A stretch of 37,199 bases of DNA. Origin: a virus. Positions 29,293-37,199 of the stretch are shown in pieces; positions within the stretch are counted from its first letter, which is position 1, and each line of letters starts with the position of its first letter. Under the pieces are notes generated by a model, which saw nothing but the letters and a program-made list of their open reading frames with translations, made no database searches and had not been told where the DNA came from. The DNA lies in the IMG/VR virus record IMGVR_UViG_3300028831_000315, positions 1-37,199 of that record. One strand, written 5' to 3'. A program made the translations under genes and the position numbers.

Positions 29293-30000
29293 ATGGATAC
29301 GAATGATGCAGTCGACCTCGGGGCGGCGAATCTTGTGGGTGGCGCCGATGTGACCGCGTGGCCCGTGACCACGCTCATCACCAGCATTGACTTCACGGCG
29401 ACCGGATTCGGGTTTCATTTCTCGAAGCAGAACGACGGCGACCAACTGCGCTGGCCGGATGTGGTGCCGGACGGGTGGAGCGGGCCAGTGCAGTACACCA
29501 TCTGGGCCGGGGCGTGTGTGCAGGGGCGCTGGGAGTTTGCCGCGATCCTGAATGTCTGGTATGGCCTCTTCATCACCGGTGGCACGGCCATCGACCCGGA
29601 GCAATTCTCCACCAATCTGTGGTACCTCAATCCGACGCTGGCCACGCATACTCCCGTGGAAGCGGAGCCACTCGCGTATTTCGTGACGGCCGGTGGCCTG
29701 CGTGGCGTGTCGGCCGTCAGTGTCCATGAACGGTCGCAAGTCGTGTTGGTTCCGTTCAGCCGGCAACCGCGCACGGTGACGACCTACGTCTCACCACCGC
29801 CGGTTCCCGCGCCCGCACCGCTTCCGCTCCCGCCACCGACGCCGATTCCACCGACGCCACCGGCGCCGCCGGCCCAACCGACCCGACGCCCGCGCCTTCG
29901 GAGCGCCACCCTATGGGCCAGCCTTCTCTCGGGCGTGGTCGTGACCATCTGGCGCGTGTTCCACCGTCCGAAGACGGAGAAACCGGAGAAACCACAATGA
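29293..30000 (+). CDS. Tail protein with Pro-rich stalk and C-terminal membrane segment
   Basis: 235 aa from the ATG at 29293 (GGGAG upstream; a GTG one codon earlier is an alternative). Residues 1-160 are beta-type (FTATGFGFHFSKQNDGDQLR, WPDVVPDGWSGPVQYTIWAG). Residues about 170-200 are nearly all Pro and Ala. Residues 205-225 (LRSATLWASLLSGVVVTIWR) form a probable membrane span, and a basic tail follows. A stalk ending in a membrane anchor is unusual for a tail-tip protein. The stop overlaps the start of the EEP gene (ATGA). Confidence 0.65.
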   Translation: MDTNDAVDLGAANLVGGADVTAWPVTTLITSIDFTATGFGFHFSKQNDGDQLRWPDVVPDGWSGPVQYTIWAGACVQGRWEFAAILNVWYGLFITGGTAIDPEQFSTNLWYLNPTLATHTPVEAEPLAYFVTAGGLRGVSAVSVHERSQVVLVPFSRQPRTVTTYVSPPPVPAPAPLPLPPPTPIPPTPPAPPAQPTRRPRLRSATLWASLLSGVVVTIWRVFHRPKTEKPEKPQ

Positions 30001-30692
30001 TTGTTGCGCAGTGGAACACGCACCATTCCGGCGTTGGGAGCGATGGCAAGCTGAACCCGGAACACATCGCCGACACCCTCGCCATGCTGAACGCCGATGT
30101 GGTCTGCCTCCAAGAGGTGGAACGCTTCACCGGCTATGGCAATTTCGACCCACTCGATAAGTGGTGCAAGCTCCTTGGCGCCAACTGGTCCGGGTACTTC
30201 TGCACGCTCACCGGGCATCTTGATGGCAAAGGGCCGGGCATCATCATCATGTCGCGGCTTCCGATGGAGCTGCCACAGGCCAAGGGACTCGTCGCGGGTC
30301 GGGCCATCCTCACCGCGAACATTGGCGGGCGGCTCATTGCCTGCACTCATCTCGACAACGTGTCGGCGAGTACGCGCAACATCGAAGGCACGCAGATCAA
30401 TTGCTGGCCCGTGGTCAATCAGGCGAGTCCGGCGATTCTCTGCGGCGATTGGAATGCGCAGACGAACACCGTGGAACTGGCGCCGTTCGGGGCGTGGTAC
30501 CGCGACGCGTGGGCGGAGGGCGTCAAGACTGGGCTGGCCACGTCGTTCAACGGCACCGGGAATACCCGGAACACCCGCATCGATATCGTCTACTACCGCG
30601 GCCTGACGTTGAAGCATGTCAATGTGCCGGACACGCGGATCAACGGCGTGTTTCCGTCTGACCATCATCCTGTGGTCGTGGAGTTTGCCTGA
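29997..30692 (+). CDS. Endonuclease/exonuclease/phosphatase (EEP) family enzyme
   Basis: 231 aa from the ATG overlapping the previous stop; the longer frame from 29913 is antisense-like upstream. All EEP motifs are present: WNTHH with N7, LQEVE with E40, ACTHLD, GDWNAQ with D151 and N153, TRIDIVYY, and SDHHP with D222 and H223. Members hydrolyse phosphodiester or phosphate-ester bonds: DNase I, AP endonucleases, sphingomyelinases and inositol-polyphosphate 5-phosphatases share the fold. The exact substrate cannot be read. No signal peptide is seen. Lying in the middle of the tail-tip genes it may be virion-carried (inference). Confidence 0.88.
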   Translation: MIVAQWNTHHSGVGSDGKLNPEHIADTLAMLNADVVCLQEVERFTGYGNFDPLDKWCKLLGANWSGYFCTLTGHLDGKGPGIIIMSRLPMELPQAKGLVAGRAILTANIGGRLIACTHLDNVSASTRNIEGTQINCWPVVNQASPAILCGDWNAQTNTVELAPFGAWYRDAWAEGVKTGLATSFNGTGNTRNTRIDIVYYRGLTLKHVNVPDTRINGVFPSDHHPVVVEFA

Positions 30693-31753
30693 TGGCGTTT
30701 ATTCATTGCGAAGGCTTCGATCAGATGACGGTGAGTCCGACGAACATCACGGAGCTGGCCTTGGAGTACCTCTCACCGGGTGGCAGCACATTTTGGGACT
30801 TGCCGTACACCGGGTCGACCTATGCGCGGCACGGCGTCGGCAAAGGCATCAAGATATACGACCAGCTGGGGCTCATTGTCTCGCCACGGTCCTCCTTCGT
30901 GGAAGGGTTCGCGCTGTATGTGGATGCGAGCGCGCCACAGCCCGGGACGGTTGCCTCGCTGTGGGATGACGCCGGGGCCCGGGCGCAACTGGTATTGACG
31001 ATCAATGGCGACAATTCAGTCAGTGTCTATCTCGGTGGCCTGCTGCATACGTCACCATCCGGGTCGCCGCTCGCTACGAGCGACGTGAACAAGATCCGGC
31101 AGCGGACGTGGATGTTTATCGAATGGAAGGGCGTGATTGACCCGACCGCTGGCAGTGTCACCGTTCGTGTGAACGGGGAGACCGTGGTCGACGTCTCGGG
31201 CATCAATACCCGGAGTACGGCGAATTCGACCTATACGACCGCGTACTTGGCCAACCCCGGCGTCGCCTGCTGGACCGATGACTGGTATTTGCTCGATCAG
31301 GATGGGCTCAGTCTGAACGACTTTCTCGGGGACATCGTGGTCGAGGATCAACTGGCGCTCGCTGGCAACGGCCACTACACGGAATTTACGCCATCGACAG
31401 GCAGCGACCACGGCGCGATGGTCGATGACCCCACCTTCGATGGCGATGACACCTACAACTGGTCGCTGACCCCGGATGTCCGCGACACGTTTGTTTTTCC
31501 GGCCATCACACGTCTCGACTCGGTGGATGCGGTGCGGTTAAGTCTGACCGCGCGCAAGGAAGGGTATGGCACGCGCGCCATCGCCGGCCTCGTGCGGTCA
31601 GGCACCGGCGATGCCACCGATAGCGTGGACCATTATCTCGCGCTGGGCTATGAGGATTATGACGTGCGACTGCCGGTGAATCCCGTGACGAGCACGGCGT
31701 GGAGTGTCGCCAGTGTCGATGCCGCGGAACTCGGCGTGAAAATCACGGTCTGA
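30692..31753 (+). CDS. Lectin-like tail surface protein, family 1 (copy 1)
   Basis: 353 aa, ATG overlapping the previous stop (TGATG). Two beta domains: residues 1-200 of concanavalin A/LamG type (FVEGFALYVDAS, then WMFIEWKGVIDPTAGSVTVR), and a second half with DDWYLLDQDG, NDFLGDIVV, STGSDHGAMVDD, DDTYNW and AELGVKI. The same series occurs in the genes at 33541 and 34661. Likely exposed on the virion as a carbohydrate- or surface-binding protein; the ligand is unknown. Confidence 0.75.
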   Translation: MAFIHCEGFDQMTVSPTNITELALEYLSPGGSTFWDLPYTGSTYARHGVGKGIKIYDQLGLIVSPRSSFVEGFALYVDASAPQPGTVASLWDDAGARAQLVLTINGDNSVSVYLGGLLHTSPSGSPLATSDVNKIRQRTWMFIEWKGVIDPTAGSVTVRVNGETVVDVSGINTRSTANSTYTTAYLANPGVACWTDDWYLLDQDGLSLNDFLGDIVVEDQLALAGNGHYTEFTPSTGSDHGAMVDDPTFDGDDTYNWSLTPDVRDTFVFPAITRLDSVDAVRLSLTARKEGYGTRAIAGLVRSGTGDATDSVDHYLALGYEDYDVRLPVNPVTSTAWSVASVDAAELGVKITV

Positions 31754-31762
31754 AGGAGTGTT

Positions 31763-32689
31763 ATGTCGACTGTTTTTTCCGGTGGCACGTACGTCAATAC
31801 CACATTCACTGGCGATACGAAAGCCAACATCATCAGCAATATCCAGACGCAGTTGACGAACGCCGGGTGGACGGTGGTGTCTGGTGGTGGCACGACCAAT
31901 CTCTTGATGCAGACGGCGCTCGGCGCGGATGGCTATAACCAAGGGCGTGTCCGGTTCAAAGACAATTCCGGGTCGTGCGTGCAGGTCACGCTAGAAAACG
32001 TCAGCGGGACGAAGACGCAAACGCTCAATACCACGACTGGCGGCAACTTGCTGCCCGCGGCCGCGAAAACCTTCCGGATTCTCGCCAGTAAATATCGCTT
32101 TGAATGCTTCACGCCGGGCACGAGTTTGGCGCGGGAAGTGGTGTACGCCGGCATTCTGGCCATTCCGACGCCCTATGTCGGGGTGATCACCGAAGCGATC
32201 TACATGGGCAGTAACGCGGCCAACGACAGCGACACGACGAATCGGGGGAGCTTCAGGAATGCACTCGGCGTCAGTGGTGGCAACTGCTGTGGCATTTATA
32301 ACGGCAGTCTCATGGAAAACAACAACATCGGCAACGGGTATTGCGGGCTTCTTCAAATCCGGGTGAGCGCCTGTGCGTATTTCACGAACTACTCGGGGTC
32401 TCAGGCGCTTGCTGGGTCGCAGAATCTCTATCGATGGAGTCCAGATAACGCCATTGATATGTGCGATGTGCTGATGGGATGGGGCGCTGTGTCAGACGGC
32501 AGTAGCTCAGAGGCGTTCTTACGAGGACAAGTCTACGACTGGACGCTGGTCGCTGACAGTTTTGCGGCTGATACCACCGATACGTGGACAGACGGCGGTG
32601 GCAGTCACAATTGGATTGCCCTCACCGGGAGCAATATCGGCGCCGCGTCGCTCTATCCGCGGGCGACGATTTGGGTGGCGTATTCCTAA
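31763..32689 (+). CDS. Tail protein of unknown fold
   Basis: 308 aa, AAGGAG before the ATG. Gly, Ser, Asn and Thr-rich and beta-like: SGGTYVNTTFTGDTKANIIS at the start, SKYRFECFTPG, then GGNCCGIYNGSLMENNNIGN, with several Cys residues. No family recognised. The gene sits between two lectin-like genes and its stop overlaps the next start (TAATG), so it is probably part of the tail tip or fibre set. Confidence 0.65.
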   Translation: MSTVFSGGTYVNTTFTGDTKANIISNIQTQLTNAGWTVVSGGGTTNLLMQTALGADGYNQGRVRFKDNSGSCVQVTLENVSGTKTQTLNTTTGGNLLPAAAKTFRILASKYRFECFTPGTSLAREVVYAGILAIPTPYVGVITEAIYMGSNAANDSDTTNRGSFRNALGVSGGNCCGIYNGSLMENNNIGNGYCGLLQIRVSACAYFTNYSGSQALAGSQNLYRWSPDNAIDMCDVLMGWGAVSDGSSSEAFLRGQVYDWTLVADSFAADTTDTWTDGGGSHNWIALTGSNIGAASLYPRATIWVAYS

Positions 32690-33534
32690 TGCCTGCTGGA
32701 GTCGTCAATCTGCTGCGTCACACCCACGCGAACACGGAGGGCTATGCGCTGCGGCAGGCCATCCAGTCGGTGACAGCCCCGACGCAAGTGCGGAGTCTGG
32801 CCGCGCGTGATTACGCGACTACCGTCCTGAACGCCTCGCCGAGCGGGTATTGGCGGTTAGATGAGGCGTCCGGGTCGACCGCGCATGACCTCACGGTCAA
32901 CGTCCGACATGGGACGTATCAGTCGGGCACGACGCAGGGTGTTCATGGGGCCCTCCAGTCTGGCGGCGACAACGCCGTCTACCGCGCCACGGCCGGGTCG
33001 ACAGTCGACGTCGCCCACGCCTCGGCGTGGAACACGCTGTTTACTGGCGCCTTCACGCTCGAATGCTGGACCAAAGTGGACACCCTCGAAAACATCTATG
33101 CCGCGCAACTGATCCGCAAAGGCACCGTGGGGACTAACGATGCGGTGGCGCTGTATCTCTCCGGGTCGGCGGCGCCGATGACCGGCCCGGCGCGGCCGGG
33201 TCAGATCCATCTCTGGGCCGGTCTGAACCAGACTGGCGGTGGGGCCGTGTGGACGCTGCTGTCGAACTACTCGCCGGCCATCACGTTGGGCGGCTGGCAT
33301 CACGTGGCGGCGACGTACAGTTCCACCGCGGGCGGCACGATTTATCTCGACGGCGTGGCCAACACGACGCTCGGGCCGCAGCAACTTGGCACCTTAAACA
33401 TCACGAATACGTCGGTGCTGCAATTCGGGTCGGTGCAAGCGACGTCGTCTCTGGATGAAGTGGCGCTCTACAACACGATCCTGTCAGCGGCCACGATTCA
33501 GAACCACGCCGACGCGAATCTGATGCTCTGCTGA
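32689..33534 (+). CDS. LamG / concanavalin A-like tail protein
   Basis: 281 aa from the ATG overlapping the previous stop; the longer frame from 32584 lies in the upstream gene. Residues 55-275 are a laminin-G-like domain of the LamG_3 type: GYWRLDEASGSTAHDL, GTYQSG, FTLECWTKVD, then WHHVAATYSS, GGTIYLDGV and SLDEVALYNTILSAA. Such beta-sandwich domains bind sugars or proteins, and are common in phage fibres and decoration proteins. The first 50 residues could anchor it to the particle. Confidence 0.85.
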   Translation: MPAGVVNLLRHTHANTEGYALRQAIQSVTAPTQVRSLAARDYATTVLNASPSGYWRLDEASGSTAHDLTVNVRHGTYQSGTTQGVHGALQSGGDNAVYRATAGSTVDVAHASAWNTLFTGAFTLECWTKVDTLENIYAAQLIRKGTVGTNDAVALYLSGSAAPMTGPARPGQIHLWAGLNQTGGGAVWTLLSNYSPAITLGGWHHVAATYSSTAGGTIYLDGVANTTLGPQQLGTLNITNTSVLQFGSVQATSSLDEVALYNTILSAATIQNHADANLMLC

Positions 33535-33540
33535 GGAATC

Positions 33541-34644
33541 ATGGCACTTCTGCATACCGAGTCATTCGATTGGTGTACCTCGCTGACGGCGTTAGGGACT
33601 CGGTACGACTCAATCAGCGTCTCTGGTCTCGGGTCGTCCTACGGCCGCACCAATAATGGCTTGTTCATTCAAAGCTACACCCGGTACCTCACGACACGCG
33701 CCCTACCGGCGAGTGGTACCACGTGCATCATTGGTGTGGCGCTCAAGATCACCGATCTCGTCGGCCGCGGCGGTCAGCCCGGGTTGTTCTCGATCATCGA
33801 GGGCACGACGGCGCATCTCACGTTGGTCATCGACAGCACCGGCCATCTCGTCCTGAAGCGTGGCGATTACACCGGAACCACCCTCGGCACGTCGTCTGTC
33901 ATCCTCTCGATGAATGTGTTCTTGTACTTGGAATTGAAGGCCGTCATCCATGACACAACCGGTTCGTACACCGTCCGGGTGAATGGCACGACGTTTGGCG
34001 GCCTGACTGGATCGAGTATGGATACGCGAAATGGCGGATCGGGCACATGGGATCACGTCACGTTAGGTGGCTCGCTGGAGAACGGCTACCAGTATTACGA
34101 CGATTGGTATATCTGCGACGGGTCGGGCTCCGTGAACAATGATTTTCTTGGCGATATTCAAATACGCTGCATCTTGCCGCAGACGGATGCTGTCGGTGGC
34201 ATCGGGTCGAGTGCTCAGTTTGCCTTGTCCACCGGGTCCGATCAAGGCGCACTGGTCGATGAGGCCGAACCGAATGGTGACACCGATTATGTCTACGACA
34301 CCACCGCTGGCCATGCGGTGACCTTCAACTATCCAGCCGTGGGCATCAACGGCACTGTCAAAGGGCTGACGGTGCTGCCCTACCTCAAAAAGACGGACGC
34401 CGGGGCGCGACAGGTGACGACGGTGGCACGCGTGAGCGGGACGACCTACGACGCTGGCAGTTCGATCTCGCCGGAGACGAACTACGTCTGTCAGCCCCAA
34501 ATCTGGGAGCGCAGTCCGGCCACCAACAGCGCGTGGACCGTGAGTGAAATCGACAGCGCCGAATTCGGCTTGAAAATTACCGATCCCATTGGCGTGCCGT
34601 TGTTGGCCTCAGCCACGACGCTTTATACACCTACGGTGAGTTAG
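33541..34644 (+). CDS. Lectin-like tail surface protein, family 1 (copy 2)
   Basis: 367 aa, GAGGA upstream of the ATG. Order of segments follows copy 1: TESFDW start, LELKAVIHDTTGSYTVRVNG, DDWYICDGSG, NDFLGDIQI, PQTDAVGG, STGSDQGALVDE, DTDYVYD, FNYPAVGI, KKTDAGARQVTTVARVSG, AEFGLKIT. It is nearest to the next gene and more distant from copy 1, so the family has expanded in stages. Confidence 0.8.
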   Translation: MALLHTESFDWCTSLTALGTRYDSISVSGLGSSYGRTNNGLFIQSYTRYLTTRALPASGTTCIIGVALKITDLVGRGGQPGLFSIIEGTTAHLTLVIDSTGHLVLKRGDYTGTTLGTSSVILSMNVFLYLELKAVIHDTTGSYTVRVNGTTFGGLTGSSMDTRNGGSGTWDHVTLGGSLENGYQYYDDWYICDGSGSVNNDFLGDIQIRCILPQTDAVGGIGSSAQFALSTGSDQGALVDEAEPNGDTDYVYDTTAGHAVTFNYPAVGINGTVKGLTVLPYLKKTDAGARQVTTVARVSGTTYDAGSSISPETNYVCQPQIWERSPATNSAWTVSEIDSAEFGLKITDPIGVPLLASATTLYTPTVS

Positions 34645-34660
34645 GCACGAGGACCACGCG

Positions 34661-35692
34661 ATGTTGCTCTGGACGGAATCATTTGATTTGGGCTCAGTCT
34701 TCACCAATCGTTATGCCAGTTACAACTACGCGGGCTTAGGTGTGCCTTCGGGAGGAACTGCCCGCACGGACAAAGCCTTCCTCGTCAACAATGGCGGCAA
34801 TCATGTACAGACGGGCGCCTTGGTGCCCGGCAGCACCACCGCAATCGTGGGAGTCGCTTTCTGGACGAGCGCCTTTGGCACGACCGCCCACTTGATCGAG
34901 GTGCGCGAAGGGTCGACGGCCCATTGCACGTTGTACCTTGATGCGTCTGGATATTTGAAGGTCTATCGAGCCGGGTCCACGCTGCTCGCAACCTCCTCGG
35001 TGCCATTGACCACCTACTGCTGGTATTACGTCGAATTCAAGGTGACGGTGCATGACACGGCCGGCGAATTCACCGTGCAGGTGGACGGGTCGACGTTCGG
35101 TGGCTTGACCGCGAGCAGTCAGGACACCCGCAATGGCGGGACCGGGCAGTGGGACACGATCCGGCTCAATGGCTACGGCGGCAACCAAGCGTTCGATGAT
35201 TTCTACATCTGCGATACGGCGGGGAGCTACAACGCGAATTTCCTCGGGAACACGAAGATCAAGGCCGTCGCGCCGCAAACCGATGCGGTGGGTGGAGCCG
35301 GTGGCCATCAGGACTTCACCTGTTCGACCGGGACTGATCATGGCGCGCTTGTGGATGACGCCACCGGGGCCAATCCCAATGATGATACGGATTACGTCAG
35401 TAGTTCGACCGTCAATCAGATCGATACCTTCAATTACGCCGCCCTCGGTATCACGGGATCAATCGCCGCCGTAAATGTCATGCCCTATCTGCGGAAGACC
35501 GACGCGGGCGCCCGTACCGTGTCGACGGTGGCGCGCATCAGCAGCACTGATTATGTGTTCGGAACGAGCTTCACTCCACCTACCTCGTACGTGCATCGAG
35601 GGCAGATTTGGGAAACCAATCCAGCCACGACCAATCCATGGGCCGTCAGTGAGATTGACGCCGCGGAATTCGGCGTGAAAATCATCAGCTAG
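34661..35692 (+). CDS. Lectin-like tail surface protein, family 1 (copy 3)
   Basis: 343 aa. Same segments as the preceding gene: WTESFDL, VEFKVTVHDTAGEFTVQVDG, TFGGLTASSQDTRNGG, DDFYICDTAG, NFLGNTKI, PQTDAVGG, STGTDHGALVDD, DDTDYV, FNYAALGI, RKTDAGARTVSTVARISS, AEFGVKI. The N-terminal half differs most, as expected if it carries the binding surface. Confidence 0.8.
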   Translation: MLLWTESFDLGSVFTNRYASYNYAGLGVPSGGTARTDKAFLVNNGGNHVQTGALVPGSTTAIVGVAFWTSAFGTTAHLIEVREGSTAHCTLYLDASGYLKVYRAGSTLLATSSVPLTTYCWYYVEFKVTVHDTAGEFTVQVDGSTFGGLTASSQDTRNGGTGQWDTIRLNGYGGNQAFDDFYICDTAGSYNANFLGNTKIKAVAPQTDAVGGAGGHQDFTCSTGTDHGALVDDATGANPNDDTDYVSSSTVNQIDTFNYAALGITGSIAAVNVMPYLRKTDAGARTVSTVARISSTDYVFGTSFTPPTSYVHRGQIWETNPATTNPWAVSEIDAAEFGVKIIS

Positions 35693-35694
35693 AG

Positions 35695-36597
35695 ATGGCG
35701 ACTGATGTTCGGATTTCCCAAGCTCCGCTTGAGGTTGTCTACGCGGCCGACAATCAGCCACCCGTCCGGATTTCGCAACTTCCGCTAGAGATCGTTTACT
35801 CGCCGCCGCCACCGGAGACGCGCCTCACGCAGTTGCCGGTCGAAGTCGTTCTCGGGAACGACACCTTACCACCGGTTCGGCTTTCGCAGCTGCCGGTCGA
35901 AGTCGTCTATAGCCGGCCGGCGAGCGGCGGTCACGGGTACTACCGGCAGCACGCCCTCTTTCAGCACAGTAGTGGCGTCCGTGGATCGCTGCTTATTACG
36001 AAGGGCTTCGCTAAGAATCTGCCCGACCGCGGCAAGATTCAACTCGCGCGCTCGATTATTCCAAGCACCCGCGTCCGCGGCGTGGTCACGACCACCGGGG
36101 CCCGGACGTTCATGTCGACGTCGGGCTCGACTGGCGAAGACGGGTATTTCCTCCATGTCGACGGGATCGCGGCGTTCGAATTCACGACGGGGGTCGTCGC
36201 CAGCACCACGACGATGCATGCGCCGACGCTGGCCGATGTCATCGACGCGGCGACGATTGGGTCTGGCGCGGTCGTCTTTACCCCGACTGAGACGCAGAAT
36301 GTTGATCTCAGCACCATCGGCCCGACCAGCACTGTCTCGGGGCCGATTGTCTATTTCGACCCACAGGCGTGGATTTCTCGTGCCGCGCGGCACACGGTCG
36401 GCAGCGTCGACGCGGCGCCACAGGCCGTGGTCAGCCGCGCCGCGCGCCATGTGGTGGGCACGTCGCCGACGCATGGCGAGGCGCGCGTGACACGTGTTGT
36501 GCGTCACGTGATGGGACCACCGAAAGAGGCACTCTTTCAGAACGCCGACAATTTCGGGCCGCTGTCGTGGATTGAGATCACGATTCGTTCGGCCTAA
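35695..36597 (+). CDS. Tail protein with N-terminal VRxSQxPxEVVY repeats
   Basis: 300 aa. Residues 1-75 contain four copies of an 18-19-residue unit: VRISQAPLEVVY, VRISQLPLEIVY, TRLTQLPVEVVL, VRLSQLPVEVVY, separated by Pro-rich spacers. Comparable short (R.TQ..VEV) repeats occur in other phage tail proteins. The middle contains a beta-type domain (GARTFMSTSG, DGYFLHVDGI). Near the end three SRAARHxVG-like units (SRAARHTVG, SRAARHVVG, TRVVRHVMG) recur. Structural role inferred from position. Confidence 0.75.
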   Translation: MATDVRISQAPLEVVYAADNQPPVRISQLPLEIVYSPPPPETRLTQLPVEVVLGNDTLPPVRLSQLPVEVVYSRPASGGHGYYRQHALFQHSSGVRGSLLITKGFAKNLPDRGKIQLARSIIPSTRVRGVVTTTGARTFMSTSGSTGEDGYFLHVDGIAAFEFTTGVVASTTTMHAPTLADVIDAATIGSGAVVFTPTETQNVDLSTIGPTSTVSGPIVYFDPQAWISRAARHTVGSVDAAPQAVVSRAARHVVGTSPTHGEARVTRVVRHVMGPPKEALFQNADNFGPLSWIEITIRSA

Positions 36598-36609
36598 AGG
36601 GAGATCGTT

Positions 36610-37199
36610 ATGGCGAATCGCTATCTCTGTGGCTTTGATGATGTCGACGTGACCTCGCTAGGGTACGAATGGCAGATCAATGATAGCGCCTATGTCTCGA
36701 TTGTAAGTGGACGGGTCGGGAATTGTCTGCGGCTGGGCCCCGGTCCCGGTGGCGATACCGGCGGTAACGTGGCCGTCACCTGTTTGCCGGAAGGTCAGCA
36801 GACCGCCACGGCCGGGTTCGCAGTGCGGTTCAGTAGTGTCGCCACGGCTGGCCCCGCGGCCTTCATGGCCTTCGGGGATACGACGACCACGCATATTCTG
36901 CTGCGCCAGATGGCGGGCGGCAATATCGGGGTGTATCGCTCCTACGGTGTTGGGGACGCACCCTTCCATGTCGCATTTGCCGCGTTGTTGGCAACGAGCA
37001 CCGTCGCCGCGGTGGCGAACACGTGGATCACCATCGAGGTCAAGGCGACCATCGATGATAGCGTCGGGGCGGTCTCGCTGCGGTTTCATGGCGCCACGAC
37101 GGACAACGTGACACTCACCGGTGTGGATACAAGAGCTGGGAGCACGGCATCGATTACGCGGCTCATGTTGGCGAATGGTGGTGGGCAACCGACCGTGGA
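36610..37199 (+). CDS. Lectin-like tail surface protein (3'-truncated by the window end)
   Basis: At least 196 aa, no stop before the window ends; AGGGAG precedes the ATG. It starts RYLCGFDDVDVTSLGYEWQI, then CLRLGPGPGG, GFAVRFSS, ITIEVKATIDDSVGAVSLRF and GVDTRAGSTASITRLMLANG. This follows the N-terminal concanavalin A-like half of the family at 30692 and 33541 (start, EVKATI.D strand, DTR segment), but is more distant. The C-terminal half lies outside. Confidence 0.75.
   Translation, partial: MANRYLCGFDDVDVTSLGYEWQINDSAYVSIVSGRVGNCLRLGPGPGGDTGGNVAVTCLPEGQQTATAGFAVRFSSVATAGPAAFMAFGDTTTTHILLRQMAGGNIGVYRSYGVGDAPFHVAFAALLATSTVAAVANTWITIEVKATIDDSVGAVSLRFHGATTDNVTLTGVDTRAGSTASITRLMLANGGGQPTV

Overview
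The window is a piece of a tailed-phage genome (Caudoviricetes, siphovirus-like) or a prophage. It is GC-rich and tightly packed. Almost every gene reads on the + strand with ATGA, TGATG or TAATG junctions, and the order is that of a virion assembly operon. A Mu-I-like protease/scaffold gene, tail-assembly chaperones and a giant tape-measure gene identify it. No terminase, portal, integrase, replication, lysis, rRNA or tRNA gene is visible. The host cannot be named: Shine-Dalgarno sites are AGGAGG-like and the promoters look like sigma70, so all that can be said is a bacterium.

Layout. Bases 1-238 are a 117-bp foldback inverted repeat, most simply an assembly or amplification artefact, so the first gene has lost its true 5' end. 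Bases 122-5320 hold an unusual block. It has a truncated three-module protein (kinase-like, ParB-like and PD-(D/E)XK-like) followed by two copies of a cassette: a PI3/4-kinase/HipA-like enzyme plus a small MRTV-type partner. After a small divergent pair and a sigma70-like promoter (5793-5821) comes the head module: protease/scaffold (5868-7343), a structured leader region (7344-7533), decoration-like protein, major capsid protein, connector and tail-completion proteins, and two paralogous beta-rich proteins. The tail tube candidate is at 12121-12708.

Between tail tube and tail chaperones (12726-15885) lies an accessory island with a zinc-finger-like protein, a MerR/excisionase-type HTH protein, and a set of minus-strand genes: an 81-aa unknown, a winged-helix candidate, a ParB-like protein with a near-consensus promoter, and a 34-aa single-span membrane protein.

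The tail module resumes with chaperone genes that appear to be joined by a +1 (or -2) frameshift, then a 3,731-aa tape measure (17242-28437) implying a tail of roughly half a micrometre. Minor tail proteins follow, one with a Pro-rich stalk and a C-terminal membrane segment, then an endonuclease/exonuclease/phosphatase (EEP) family enzyme, and at least five lectin/LamG-like or related surface proteins. The window ends inside the last of these.

How it works together: the protease/scaffold and capsid proteins build the head, connectors and completion proteins join it to a tail whose length is set by the tape measure, and the distal beta-sandwich proteins probably bind the cell surface. The kinase/nuclease block sits where many phages keep head-associated and ejected proteins. 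The most interesting reading, an inference, is that these are virion-carried effectors.
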